A stretch of 64,000 bases of DNA, from the NCBI GenBank assembly GCA_947631505.1, contig CANRLR010000002.1:124001-188000 (forward strand), written 5' to 3'. The stretch is from an uncultured Lachnospiraceae bacterium (GTDB taxonomy: Bacteria > Bacillota > Clostridia > Lachnospirales > Lachnospiraceae). The stretch's first letter is position 1. Each line of letters opens with the position of its first letter. Below, piece by piece: positions 9,059 to 17,542 of this stretch. Under the pieces are notes generated by a model that was not told the origin of the DNA, did no database searches, and was given only the letters and a program-made list of their open reading frames with translations. A program made the position numbers and the translations under genes.

Positions 9059-10279
9059 ATGAGCAGGAAGAATAGAAAAGTGGTCAGAAGGATTTATCTT
9101 GCGGGGATGAGTTCCGGTATTGTAATGTGTCTGCTGATTTTACTTCTGTTGCAGGTGTTTCAAGTGATTCCGAAATGGTGGTCTTCAGAACTTGCGGATG
9201 ATATTAAGGAAAAGGCTTCCGTAGTGGAACAATACATTGATAAATATTACTGGAAAAGTGATGTATCGGATGAAAAGATTGCTTCTTATGCGGCAAAGGG
9301 TATGATCTCGGCATTGGGGGATAAATATTCTGCTTATTATACAACAGAGGAAATGGAAGAAGTGATGGGCGGTGTCAATGGTGATTATGCCGGAATCGGT
9401 GCCTCCGTGAGTCTGGACCGCACGACGAATAAGAAGTATATAACTTCCATTCAGGAGGGAAAGCCGGCTGAAAAAGCGGGCTTAAAGGTAAACGATGAAA
9501 TTCAGAAAATAAATGGAGAAAGTGTTGCAGGGAAAAGCTTATCGGATACAGTTTCGATGATAAAAGGGGAAGAGGGGAAGACTTCTGTTCTTACCATTGC
9601 AAGAACAGAAGATGAGAGAACGGTGCAAAAGGAAATCACGGTTACTTGTGAAAAGATTGTAAATCAGTCCGTTTCAATTAAGATGCTGGCCGGTAATATC
9701 GGTTATCTGCAAATTAAAAACTTTGATAATGAAACGACGGCACAGTTCAGAGCAGGTGTCGATAAATTAGAAGAACAGAAACAAAAGGGAATGATCGTAG
9801 ATGTCCGTGACAATGGAGGCGGCTCCCTTTCAGCGGTAGTAGACGTTCTGGACCGGTTATTACCGGCAGGGAAGCTGATTACAGAAAAGAGTAAAACAAA
9901 AGGTGATATGAGTTATGAATCAACGGATGAGGAACATTTTGATAAACCGCTGGTTGTGCTGATCAATGGTAACAGTGCCAGTGCGTCTGAGGTTTTTGCC
10001 GGTACCCTGCAGGATAGGGAAGCAGCTGCGTTAGTCGGTGTAAAAAGTTTTGGAAAAGGTATTGTGCAGACGATATTTTCGCTTGAGAAATCCTGTGGCG
10101 GTGGAATTAAACTGACAACAGGAGAATATTTTCTGCCAAGTGGGCGTTCCATTCATGAGAAGGGGCTGACACCGGATGTGGAATCTGAGTATACGGGAAC
10201 TTCCAATGAATTAGGAGCGGAAGATGATAATCAGTTGAAAAAAGCCCTAGAGATCATGGAGGCAAAACTGGAAAAGTAA
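9059..10279 (+). CDS. S41 family carboxy-terminal processing protease with PDZ domain
   Basis: A membrane-anchored serine protease of 406 residues. A basic N-terminus and one helix (about 15-40, IVMCLLILLLLQVF) anchor it. A PDZ domain follows (about 100-180, GKPAEKAGLKVNDEIQKING). The peptidase core has the catalytic serine in NSASASEVFAGT and the lysine in SFGKGIVQT. ATG 9059 follows GGGAGGA (9044-9050). It ends the FtsEX operon 60 bases after the M23 gene, so trimming of the hydrolase or of another envelope protein is a reasonable inference. CtpA/CtpB naming is by family only. Confidence 0.92.
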   Translation: MSRKNRKVVRRIYLAGMSSGIVMCLLILLLLQVFQVIPKWWSSELADDIKEKASVVEQYIDKYYWKSDVSDEKIASYAAKGMISALGDKYSAYYTTEEMEEVMGGVNGDYAGIGASVSLDRTTNKKYITSIQEGKPAEKAGLKVNDEIQKINGESVAGKSLSDTVSMIKGEEGKTSVLTIARTEDERTVQKEITVTCEKIVNQSVSIKMLAGNIGYLQIKNFDNETTAQFRAGVDKLEEQKQKGMIVDVRDNGGGSLSAVVDVLDRLLPAGKLITEKSKTKGDMSYESTDEEHFDKPLVVLINGNSASASEVFAGTLQDREAAALVGVKSFGKGIVQTIFSLEKSCGGGIKLTTGEYFLPSGRSIHEKGLTPDVESEYTGTSNELGAEDDNQLKKALEIMEAKLEK

Positions 10280-10398
10280 ATCCGAAGGAGAAGGTATTAG
10301 AACAAAAAACACAGAAATAGAGTATTCGCACACAATATACACGTATAAAATGCTTATGGTTGACGTTATAATAGAGAAAAAACCATGAGGTGTTATGA

Positions 10399-10737
10399 AT
10401 GGCAGTTGATAGTGTGACAATGGGAAGAAAACTTCGTTGTATCCGGGAAGAACATCATATGACACAGAGCGAATTTGCTTCCGTGCTGAATATTTCACAA
10501 CAGACATTGAGCAGATATGAAAATGGACAATCTATTATACCCTATGAAGAGCTGGAAAATATTATTGTAAAATTCGGTGTTTCCATCGATTATATTTTAG
10601 AAATAGAAGATCAAGAAGTTACATCTGAAGAAAAACGTATTATTGATTATTACAGGAATACGGATGATTCCCTGAAACCACATGTGAAAGCATTGCTTCA
10701 GAAAATTATGGAAGAGTTTCCCAAAGACAAAAGATGA
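10399..10737 (+). CDS. XRE family transcriptional regulator
   Basis: A 112-residue DNA-binding protein. Residues about 8-65 form a lambda-Cro/XRE helix-turn-helix (MTQSEFASVLNISQQTLSRY followed by ENG), and the rest is a short helical tail that may dimerise. GAGGTG precedes the ATG, and a TATAAT hexamer lies at 10367-10372 without a good -35. The stop overlaps the start of the following LytTR regulator (ATGA), so the two regulators are made together. Target genes are not evident; an operator was not found. Confidence 0.85.
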   Translation: MAVDSVTMGRKLRCIREEHHMTQSEFASVLNISQQTLSRYENGQSIIPYEELENIIVKFGVSIDYILEIEDQEVTSEEKRIIDYYRNTDDSLKPHVKALLQKIMEEFPKDKR

Positions 10738-11474
10738 AAGTATTAATTTTAGAAGATAATGAAAAAAGCAGATTGCATTTAGAGAAAATTGTGAAATCTT
10801 GCAGCGGTGGGATAGAGGTCTTTGCTTTTGGTAAAAAAGCAGAGGCCTATTTGTGTGCACTGAATCATTTAATTGATTTGTTTTTAGTAGATATTATACT
10901 GGAGCCAGTCAATGGAAATGACAATTCCGGGATTGATTTTGCCGATAAGATCCGGGAACAGCCGGAGTATAAGCTGACTCCCATTATAATTATAACAACG
11001 CTGCAGGGATTGGAAGTAAAATTACTCAAGCGTATCCATTGTTATGATTACATTGAAAAGCCGATCGGAGATGGGGAAATCGTCCGAAAAAGAGTGGAGG
11101 ATGCAATTGATGCTATTTCTGCCAACCATCGCATATCCGAAAGGGAGAGTTTAGTCCTTCATTATGATGGACTCGGTTATATGTTCTATGTGGATGAGAT
11201 TATTTATTTTTCTTCTCATCGAAACCGTTTATGTGTATGTACACGAAATGAAAAAATTGAAATTCCTCATGTGACAGCAAAGAGTATTATACAGAAAATA
11301 AGATATGTGAAGTTTTTGGAACCGACTTATGGAACTTATGTGAATCCCGATTATATTGACCATGTGGATTTTTGTAATAAAGAAGTTTATTTAAAAGAAT
11401 CCGAGGAAATTCTTCCCATTGGAGGGAGAAAGGCACAGAAATTCCGGGAGGAATATCTGTCCGAGGCGAGATAG
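10734..11474 (+). CDS. LytTR family response regulator
   Basis: A 246-residue cytosolic regulator with a receiver domain (residues about 1-125: acidic ED at 7-8, phospho-acceptor Asp in FLVDIIL, Lys in YIEKPIG) and a C-terminal LytTR DNA-binding domain (about 145-245: HRNRLCVCTRNEKIE, then YGTYVNPDYIDHVD). The start overlaps the preceding XRE gene by four bases. No partner kinase is adjacent, so it is an orphan in this window. It may respond to one of the two GHKL kinases further downstream, but nothing here shows that. Confidence 0.88.
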   Translation: MKVLILEDNEKSRLHLEKIVKSCSGGIEVFAFGKKAEAYLCALNHLIDLFLVDIILEPVNGNDNSGIDFADKIREQPEYKLTPIIIITTLQGLEVKLLKRIHCYDYIEKPIGDGEIVRKRVEDAIDAISANHRISERESLVLHYDGLGYMFYVDEIIYFSSHRNRLCVCTRNEKIEIPHVTAKSIIQKIRYVKFLEPTYGTYVNPDYIDHVDFCNKEVYLKESEEILPIGGRKAQKFREEYLSEAR

Positions 11475-11523
11475 ATCTATAGAATTTTAAAAAGCCGGAT
11501 TTTTTTTGCGATGGAAAAAAGAC

Positions 11524-11552
11524 TTGTGTGCAGTGCGAATTTATGCTACAAT
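11524..11552 (+). promoter_or_regulatory. Extended -10 promoter of the radical SAM/DUF4130 operon
   Basis: TTGTGT (11524-11529) and TACAAT (11547-11552) are separated by 17 bases, and TG two bases before the -10 gives the extended element TGCTACAAT. The predicted start is near 11559, which places the LexA-like palindrome right on the initiation site. Confidence 0.65.
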
Positions 11553-11558
11553 GAAAAA

Positions 11559-11572
11559 CGAACAAATGTTCT
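11559..11572 (+). promoter_or_regulatory. LexA (SOS) box, Gram-positive type
   Basis: CGAACAAATGTTCT matches the Firmicutes LexA consensus CGAACRNRYGTTYC at all but the last base. It lies seven bases after the predicted -10 and 17 bases before the radical SAM start, a repressing position. The same 12-base core, GAACAAATGTTC, occurs before uvrB at 37301. Confidence 0.75.
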
Positions 11573-11589
11573 GCGAAAGGAGAAGGAGC

Positions 11590-12990
11590 ATGGCACTGTC
11601 TCAGGAAATTTTTGAAAAATTAGAAATTTTAACCGACGCAGCTAAGTACGATGTAGCATGTACTTCCAGCGGTTCGAGCCGTCAGGGGATAAAGGGAACG
11701 ATGGGAAATACGGTCGCCGGTGGAATCTGTCATTGTTTTGCCGCGGATGGCAGATGTATTTCCCTTTTAAAAATATTGCAGACGAATGAATGTGTCTATG
11801 ACTGTAAATATTGTCTGAACCGTTGTAGTAATGATATCCCCCGTGCCACGTTTACGCCGGAGGAGATTGCAGAACTGACCATATCATTTTACCGAAGAAA
11901 TTATATTGAAGGATTATTTTTAAGTTCTGGTATTAAAAATAATCCAGATTACACGATGGAGCAATTGTATCAGGCTGTCTATCTGCTGCGTTACCGGTAT
12001 CGCTTTAATGGTTATATTCATGTAAAGGCGATTCCGGGAGCCGATTCGCTGATTATTGAAAAGACTGGCTGGCTCGCAGACCGCATGAGCGTGAATTTGG
12101 AACTTCCTACTGCAGAGGGATTAAAATCACTGGCGCCCCAAAAGAACCGTAAAAAAATTCTGACGCCTATGCGCCAGATTCAAATGGGGAGAAAAGAAAA
12201 TCAAATGATTGCCGACTATCATGCCGGCAGGAGTGAGTATAAAGCACTAGAACACACGGCAGAGTTACCGGAGCTGAAAACCGGACATTCCTATCAATTA
12301 GAGGAAAGCCATCCGGATTCAAGATTTGTGCCCGCGGGACAAAGTACCCAGATGATTATTGGGGCATCCCCCGAAAGTGACTATGAGATTGTTCATGTGG
12401 CGGAGGCACTTTATCAGCGTTTTGATCTGAAGCGTGTCTTTTACTCGGCATTTATAAATACGACAGGAGATTCTCTTTTGCCGGATACAACAGAGAGCGG
12501 GCCGCCGTTGTTGAGAGAGCATCGGCTGTATCAGGCAGATTTTCTCTTGCGTTTTTATCAGTTTCGGGCGGATGAAATTATTACGGCAGACAGCCCTCAT
12601 CTGAATGTGCAGATTGATCCAAAGTGCAACTGGGCTTTGAATCATCTTGAGTTTTTTCCGGTGGATGTACAGACAGCGGATTATCATACCCTGTTAAGAA
12701 TTCCGGGAGTTGGGGTAAAGTCTGCCAGACGAATCGTAAAAGCCAGACGCATGGGACGCTTAGATTTTGCTTCGCTAAAGAAATTTGGTGTGGTACTGAA
12801 GCGTGCTATGTACTTTATTACATGTAATGGAAAGATGATGATGCCAATACGGTTGAACCGGGAATTTATTCTGACAAATCTGCTCGGTCTGGGTGAGAAG
12901 CTGCCAGCTGGAATTACAGGAGATACAATATACCGGCAGATGTCACTTACTGATTTGATGATGCCGGAGAAGAAGGGTGGTCTACAATGA
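11590..12990 (+). CDS. Putative DNA modification/repair radical SAM protein (TIGR03916-type)
   Basis: A 466-residue protein. The radical SAM cluster motif is CVYDCKYC (CX3CX2C, about residues 62-69). The C-terminal third has a helix-hairpin-helix DNA-binding motif (LLRIPGVGVKSARRIV, about 370-385), which suggests a nucleic acid substrate. By layout and phrases such as YIEGLFLSSGI and KCNWAL it matches the family named putative DNA modification/repair radical SAM protein, which is known to pair with the DUF4130 protein encoded next. ATG 11590 is chosen from the AAGGAG just before it. The LexA-like box fits a damage-induced role; the actual reaction is unknown. Confidence 0.88.
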   Translation: MALSQEIFEKLEILTDAAKYDVACTSSGSSRQGIKGTMGNTVAGGICHCFAADGRCISLLKILQTNECVYDCKYCLNRCSNDIPRATFTPEEIAELTISFYRRNYIEGLFLSSGIKNNPDYTMEQLYQAVYLLRYRYRFNGYIHVKAIPGADSLIIEKTGWLADRMSVNLELPTAEGLKSLAPQKNRKKILTPMRQIQMGRKENQMIADYHAGRSEYKALEHTAELPELKTGHSYQLEESHPDSRFVPAGQSTQMIIGASPESDYEIVHVAEALYQRFDLKRVFYSAFINTTGDSLLPDTTESGPPLLREHRLYQADFLLRFYQFRADEIITADSPHLNVQIDPKCNWALNHLEFFPVDVQTADYHTLLRIPGVGVKSARRIVKARRMGRLDFASLKKFGVVLKRAMYFITCNGKMMMPIRLNREFILTNLLGLGEKLPAGITGDTIYRQMSLTDLMMPEKKGGLQ

Positions 12991-13775
12991 CAGAGGAGAA
13001 ATTTGTCTATCTTTGTGAAGACAGTATGGAAGGAATTTTCTCAGCGGTGTACAAAGCTTTTGAGGAACATCACGGACACCGTCGGAACCGGTTAATGATT
13101 AATACGGAAGGATTTAACAGAGAATTGTTTTGTGAATACAGAGTAGTCGACACGGATTATGAGAAAGCGGTGAAGGTGGCAGATACGATACAGAAAAGGA
13201 TTTCTGTTCAAGCTTATGAGTTTGTGCAAAAGGCAGCAGTATCCTGCCGTTCTGAAAAGGCAGATGCCATTTACCGTTTTATTATAGAGGGACTCAGTGT
13301 GGGAAACCGGGTCATGAGTCATCTGACGGCACCTTTTATGCAGACCATGTTTGAATTGGAACGCTATACGAATCATGAAGCCCGTTTCTGGGTGGAATTT
13401 TTAAGGTTCGAAGAATTGGAAAATGGTATGCTGTTTGCCCGGATCAATCCAAAGAATAAAATACTGCCCTATCTGGCAGGGCATTTTTCGGACCGTTTTT
13501 CAGGAGAGGACTGGATAATTGCTGATACGGTTCACAAATATGTATTAATTCACCAGAAAAACCAAGGGTGTATTTATGCTTCCATGGATGAAGTGGATTT
13601 GGATGAGCTGACCTTATACTATTCGGAAGAAGAGAGGGATTTACAAAAACTTTGGAAATTGTTTGTGGATACGATTGCGGTAAAAGAGAGGGTAAATAAG
13701 AATCTGCAACGGCAAATGCTTCCCCTGCGGTATCGGAAATACATGAAGGAGTTTACTTCCGAACAAAAGGATTGA
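12987..13775 (+). CDS. DUF4130 / TIGR03915 DNA metabolism protein
   Basis: A 262-residue protein, four-base overlap (ATGA) with the radical SAM gene. Recognisable phrases are YLCEDSMEGIFSAVYKAFEE, IEGLSVGNRVMSHLTAP and the C-terminal MLPLRYRKYMKEF, matching the TIGR03915 family described only as a probable DNA metabolism protein. It has no visible catalytic motif. The strict pairing with the radical SAM protein and the shared promoter and LexA-like box imply joint function, probably in repair of a specific base lesion or in base modification. That function is inference. Confidence 0.85.
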   Translation: MTEEKFVYLCEDSMEGIFSAVYKAFEEHHGHRRNRLMINTEGFNRELFCEYRVVDTDYEKAVKVADTIQKRISVQAYEFVQKAAVSCRSEKADAIYRFIIEGLSVGNRVMSHLTAPFMQTMFELERYTNHEARFWVEFLRFEELENGMLFARINPKNKILPYLAGHFSDRFSGEDWIIADTVHKYVLIHQKNQGCIYASMDEVDLDELTLYYSEEERDLQKLWKLFVDTIAVKERVNKNLQRQMLPLRYRKYMKEFTSEQKD

Positions 13776-13828
13776 CAAGAGGGACAGATAAAGTAAGAAA
13801 ATTTTCTTCATTTTACGTATTCGTTTTA

Positions 13829-13857
13829 TTGTTTTTTTGTCAATTAAATGGTAAAAT
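13829..13857 (+). promoter_or_regulatory. Candidate promoter of the FIST-EAL gene
   Basis: TTGTTT (13829-13834) and TAAAAT (13852-13857) with a 17-base spacer lie just before the AGAGGGGG ribosome binding site at 13873. The T-rich stretch before it may help. No operator is evident. Confidence 0.4.
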
Positions 13858-13888
13858 GGAATTACATTTAAAAAGAGGGGGTTAGTGC

Positions 13889-16393
13889 GTGAAAACTTAT
13901 AATCATTTATTTGAAAACATACAGGTTTTTAATGAATTTGTAGATGAACTACCCTTGTCTAATACAGAACATATTTTAATACGAATTCATAGTGCTATCC
14001 ATTCAAAAGAGGAAATGAAGAATCTGGCAGAAGAAGTACAGGCAATTCTGCCAACTGCTAACATTATCGGCTGCAGTACAATGCAGGTAATTTGTGAGGG
14101 AAAACTATTTTTGTCATCGTGCCTGATTTCAATTACGGTATTTGAAAAGGCACAGATTTTTTCGACACGGATAAATTGTGTGGATGCACGTGGGGAGTGG
14201 AAAACGGGAACCTCTCTGGCACAGGAGATGATTCGTGGTTTTATTGGAAATCAGGAAGGTTTTTTGCTTATTTTCTTTCCGTTGGCATATAGTAAGATAG
14301 AGAATTTTGTAGATGCAGTAAATGAGTCGGGTATCAAGATAAAAATGTTGGGCGGTGCTGCGTGTCTGGAGGATGAGAACGGCAATTCCAGTACGGATTT
14401 AGCATATGTACTGGAGGGAACGCAGACTTCAGATACAGATGTTGTCATGGCACTGATTACGGCAGAGGAACTGCATATTTACGGTGAGTATGTATGTGGA
14501 GTCGAAACTGTCGGCAAGATGTGTGAGATTTCCAGTCATGGCTGCTTTATTGATGAAATTGATGGCGTTGACGGAGCAGAGTGGTATGCAAATTATCTGG
14601 GGAGAGAGGCCCTTCAGGAAAATCCGGAACTTTCTAAGGTATTTCCGATTGTAAAGAGGGATGAGAAAGGAATTGCTTATTATGTGGACTATGTTCCGGA
14701 CACAGACAGCAGTTCGGAACATAATAAATACTTTTTGAAATCTTATGCGGAGCTGAAAAGCGGAAGCAACGTGTCATTGGGATATTTTCATCCACAGAAA
14801 ATTTATAATCAGGTAAAAGAATTATTTACGAATATTGGTTCCGAGCCGACAGAGACGATTTTTTCTTATGATTGTCAGTCAAGGATGAATTTTTTACATA
14901 ATTGTGCCAGCTGGGAGGTTGCTAATTTCCGTACAACAGATATTAGTGGTGCTCTGTTATCGGGAGAGATTTCCTATTCAAAAGGCGGAAATATTTATGC
15001 AAATTATACATTTGTTATAACCGCATTGTCTGAACATGAAGATTCTCACTTGCTTTTACGAGAGAAACAATTGAAGAATATGTCGGAATTGCAGCAGGAC
15101 AATGTCCAGATGTTGAACTATCTGCTTGTAAATGCCAATAAACATTTGAATCAGGAATTGCAGGCACAGCAGTTGAAAATGCAGGATGCCGTATTTTATA
15201 ATCCGGCTTTTGGCGTGGATAACCAGTTAAAATATCTGTACGACAAGGAACAGCTTGCGCTTGATAAGCTGGCACTGTTCTCCCTTAATAATGAACGTAT
15301 GCTAAAACTTTTTTCCGGAATGACAAAAACATACGCTCTGCTAAAAAAGGAATATGAGAAGATAAAGAAACATTTTCTGATGGGAGGACTGTATCTTTAT
15401 AGTTATGAGGATACTTCTATTTTGCTTGCCGGCAGTGAGAGTATTGCAGAACCCGATTTTTTAGAAACAGTAAAACGGGTACAGAATTATTTGAATGGTG
15501 TTTCCTGTGAGGACTTGCTTTTATCTTATACAGTAGCTGTTGTTTTTGGCAGAACGGATTCAATTTCACGGATCGAAACGACATTGCGATATGCAATGAA
15601 GCAAAAGTTGTCTTTTGTCTGTGCAGATGAAATTGGAGATGCAGCAGTGAGAAAAGAATTAGAAGCCATTCATATTGTCCGTGTTATTAAAGAGGCACTG
15701 TTGAATCACAGAGTTGTGCCGTTCTTTCAGGAGATTCATAACAACAAAGGAAAGTCAAAGAGGATGTATGAATCCTTGATAAGAATTATGGATGAGGATG
15801 GGAAAATTTATTATCCCAACCAATTTCTGCCGATTGCAAAGGAATATGATTTATATGAAAGTCTCTCTGAGTTCATGGTAAAGACAGTAATCGATATGTT
15901 CTGGAACCGAAATGTTATCGTTACGATCAATTTGAATGTACAGGATATTTATAACCGGAAAATGATACAGATGATTTTCGAGCGGATGCAGGAGGCACCT
16001 CATCCAGAGAATTATGTTTTTGAGATTGTCGAGAGTGAGGAGATTACTGATTATGAATACATTCGAATGTTTGCCGACCGTGTTCACGAATTAGGTGCGA
16101 AAATCGCAATCGATGATTTTGGAAGTGGTTTTTCCAATCTGCTCCATGTATTGCAGATTGAGGCAGATTATATCAAGATTGATGGAGAAATTATTCGTAT
16201 GATAACAGAAGATCCACATTGCTTGGAATTTATCCGTTTGATTAATGGCTGGTGTGTTGACAATAACCAAGAGGTCATTGCAGAATATGTGGAGAATAAA
16301 CAGTTACAGGATATTGTAGAGGATATTGGTGTTGCTCATTCACAGGGGTATTATTTTTCAAAGCCGCATAGCTGGGGAGAAGAGGATGAATGA
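13889..16393 (+). CDS. FIST-domain sensor fused to an EAL phosphodiesterase
   Basis: An 834-residue cytosolic protein with no signal peptide or membrane helix. Residues about 30-215 match a FIST N-terminal domain (PTANIIGCSTMQVICEG; LLIFFPLAYSK; KMLGGAACLEDENG) and about 220-370 a FIST_C domain. A helical linker and a degenerate GGDEF-like segment (about 440-590, no GGDEF motif) follow. The EAL domain (about 605-830) keeps key residues: ESLIR in place of EALIR, NLNVQD, FEIVESEE, AIDDFGSG, YIKIDG, AEYVEN and SQGYYFSKP. It should therefore hydrolyse c-di-GMP in response to a small ligand bound by FIST. The start is GTG 13889 behind AGAGGGGG. Confidence 0.85.
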   Translation: MKTYNHLFENIQVFNEFVDELPLSNTEHILIRIHSAIHSKEEMKNLAEEVQAILPTANIIGCSTMQVICEGKLFLSSCLISITVFEKAQIFSTRINCVDARGEWKTGTSLAQEMIRGFIGNQEGFLLIFFPLAYSKIENFVDAVNESGIKIKMLGGAACLEDENGNSSTDLAYVLEGTQTSDTDVVMALITAEELHIYGEYVCGVETVGKMCEISSHGCFIDEIDGVDGAEWYANYLGREALQENPELSKVFPIVKRDEKGIAYYVDYVPDTDSSSEHNKYFLKSYAELKSGSNVSLGYFHPQKIYNQVKELFTNIGSEPTETIFSYDCQSRMNFLHNCASWEVANFRTTDISGALLSGEISYSKGGNIYANYTFVITALSEHEDSHLLLREKQLKNMSELQQDNVQMLNYLLVNANKHLNQELQAQQLKMQDAVFYNPAFGVDNQLKYLYDKEQLALDKLALFSLNNERMLKLFSGMTKTYALLKKEYEKIKKHFLMGGLYLYSYEDTSILLAGSESIAEPDFLETVKRVQNYLNGVSCEDLLLSYTVAVVFGRTDSISRIETTLRYAMKQKLSFVCADEIGDAAVRKELEAIHIVRVIKEALLNHRVVPFFQEIHNNKGKSKRMYESLIRIMDEDGKIYYPNQFLPIAKEYDLYESLSEFMVKTVIDMFWNRNVIVTINLNVQDIYNRKMIQMIFERMQEAPHPENYVFEIVESEEITDYEYIRMFADRVHELGAKIAIDDFGSGFSNLLHVLQIEADYIKIDGEIIRMITEDPHCLEFIRLINGWCVDNNQEVIAEYVENKQLQDIVEDIGVAHSQGYYFSKPHSWGEEDE

Positions 16394-16465
16394 GATGAAA
16401 AATTTTTAGTGCTGAAAACCGGAACGCATCAGCAGTACCAATAATGTATAACGACCTAGAAAGAG

Positions 16466-16512
16466 CAGTCTTTTCTCTTATGTATTTTATGTAAGAGAAG
16501 AGACTGTTTTTT
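16466..16512 (+). terminator. Terminator after the FIST-EAL gene
   Basis: A 15-bp stem with one G-T pair (arms 16466-16480 and 16492-16506, 11-base loop) is followed by six T residues. It lies 73 bases after the stop codon and closes the transcription unit. Confidence 0.88.
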
Positions 16513-16531
16513 ATTAAAAAAAATAATTATG

Positions 16532-16592
16532 CAAAATTAACATGATTTGAAACAAAATTAACACATGAGGAAAAAACAAAACGTGATATAAT
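16532..16592 (+). promoter_or_regulatory. LytTR-type direct repeats with activator-dependent promoter
   Basis: The 11-base sequence CAAAATTAACA occurs at 16532-16542 and again at 16553-16563, a 21-bp period, the spacing used by AgrA-type LytTR regulators. TATAAT follows at 16587-16592, but the -35 position (about 16564-16569, CATGAG) has no consensus, as expected for an activated promoter. The next gene encodes a LytTR regulator, so autoregulation is likely. Confidence 0.5.
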
Positions 16593-16843
16593 TAATATAT
16601 GATGTTGGATGTAAAAATTAACGGACTTTATGTTTATAGAACTGACAGATGTCAGCATGATAGAAATCAAAAGATAGTGGTTGACAAAGAATGAGCGGAA
16701 ACAATACGATCATGAGCCAGACAAAGGGTAGAGTGTGCTCTTTTTTATTGCCAGCCTAAGAATAAAAGCCGTCATTTATGGGAATTTTCTTTCCGTGAAT
16801 AATTGCTTTTTTTGGTGTTTAAATCCACAAAGGAGAGATGATT
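16593..16843 (+). other. Leader region before the LytTR/GHKL operon
   Basis: About 245 bases separate the predicted promoter from the response regulator start. They contain short dyads (CTGACA-GAT-TGTCAG-like at about 16641) and AGAGTGTGCTCT followed by TTTTTT at about 16731-16746, a weak terminator-like element. I could not match it to TPP, FMN, c-di-GMP-I, c-di-GMP-II or cobalamin aptamers. A 31-codon ATG frame near 16602 has no ribosome binding site and is not called. Confidence 0.35.
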
Positions 16844-17542
16844 ATGCGAATAGCAGTTTGTGATGACTGCATGGAGGATGCTCTGATTCTTAAAAAATTT
16901 TTGGAAGGGCATGAAGTCAGCGTTTACTCCGATGCAGATAGTCTTTTGGCAGATGTAGAAAATAAAAAGATACAATATGATTTATATTTGCTGGATATTT
17001 TCATGGAGGAATCCATGAATGGAATCGAGTTGGCGGGTAGACTGCGCAAAGTACAGGAAGAAGCAGTTATTTGCTTTATCTCCAGCAGTGATGATTTTTA
17101 CCGGGAGGCATATGACCTTTATGCGGTTCAATATCTGATCAAGCCCGTACAGGAAGAAAGTTTAAAAAAGCTTCTTGGGAAAGTACAGAAGACCCTTGCC
17201 CGTGACAGCGAGAAAAAATTTATTTATTTATGGTGGGGGAAAAACGGAGCGATTCCATATGGAAAAATTCATTATATCAGCAGCAGGGGACATACACTTT
17301 CGATTTATTGTACGGATGGGAAAATACAGGAAAGTGTAGGTAAATTAAACGATTTGGAGAATCAGGTGTGCGGGAATACTTTTATGCGCTGCCATCAGAG
17401 CTTCATCGTTAATATGTACCATGTGGAGGGACTGAGCGGCACTGACCTGACAGTTGCCGGAGAACAGATTCCGGTGTCCAGACGGTATTATGCCGACGTA
17501 AAAAAGAGGTATCAGGAGATTCTTTTTGAGGAGGTGGATTAA
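16844..17542 (+). CDS. LytTR family response regulator
   Basis: A 232-residue regulator. The receiver domain covers about 1-120 (acidic DD in AVCDDCMED, phospho-acceptor in YLLDIF, Lys in YLIKPVQEE) and the LytTR domain about 130-230 (GKIHYISSRGHTLSIYC; FMRCHQSFIVNM; PVSRRYYADVKKRY). ATG 16844 is preferred to ATG 16838 because the AGGAGA at 16831-16836 is correctly spaced only from 16844. The stop overlaps the kinase start as TAATG. With the next gene it forms an AgrA/AgrC-like pair, although no agrB or agrD peptide gene is visible. Confidence 0.9.
   Translation: MRIAVCDDCMEDALILKKFLEGHEVSVYSDADSLLADVENKKIQYDLYLLDIFMEESMNGIELAGRLRKVQEEAVICFISSSDDFYREAYDLYAVQYLIKPVQEESLKKLLGKVQKTLARDSEKKFIYLWWGKNGAIPYGKIHYISSRGHTLSIYCTDGKIQESVGKLNDLENQVCGNTFMRCHQSFIVNMYHVEGLSGTDLTVAGEQIPVSRRYYADVKKRYQEILFEEVD

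Noticed and set aside
16602..16694. 31-codon ATG frame downstream of the LytTR-type promoter
   Set aside because: No ribosome binding site; the sequence before it is the promoter -10 region, and it has no AgrD-like Cys-containing core.
16600..16840. c-di-GMP riboswitch in the LytTR leader
   Set aside because: c-di-GMP genes nearby made this attractive, but the conserved GEMM-I and c-di-GMP-II blocks are missing.
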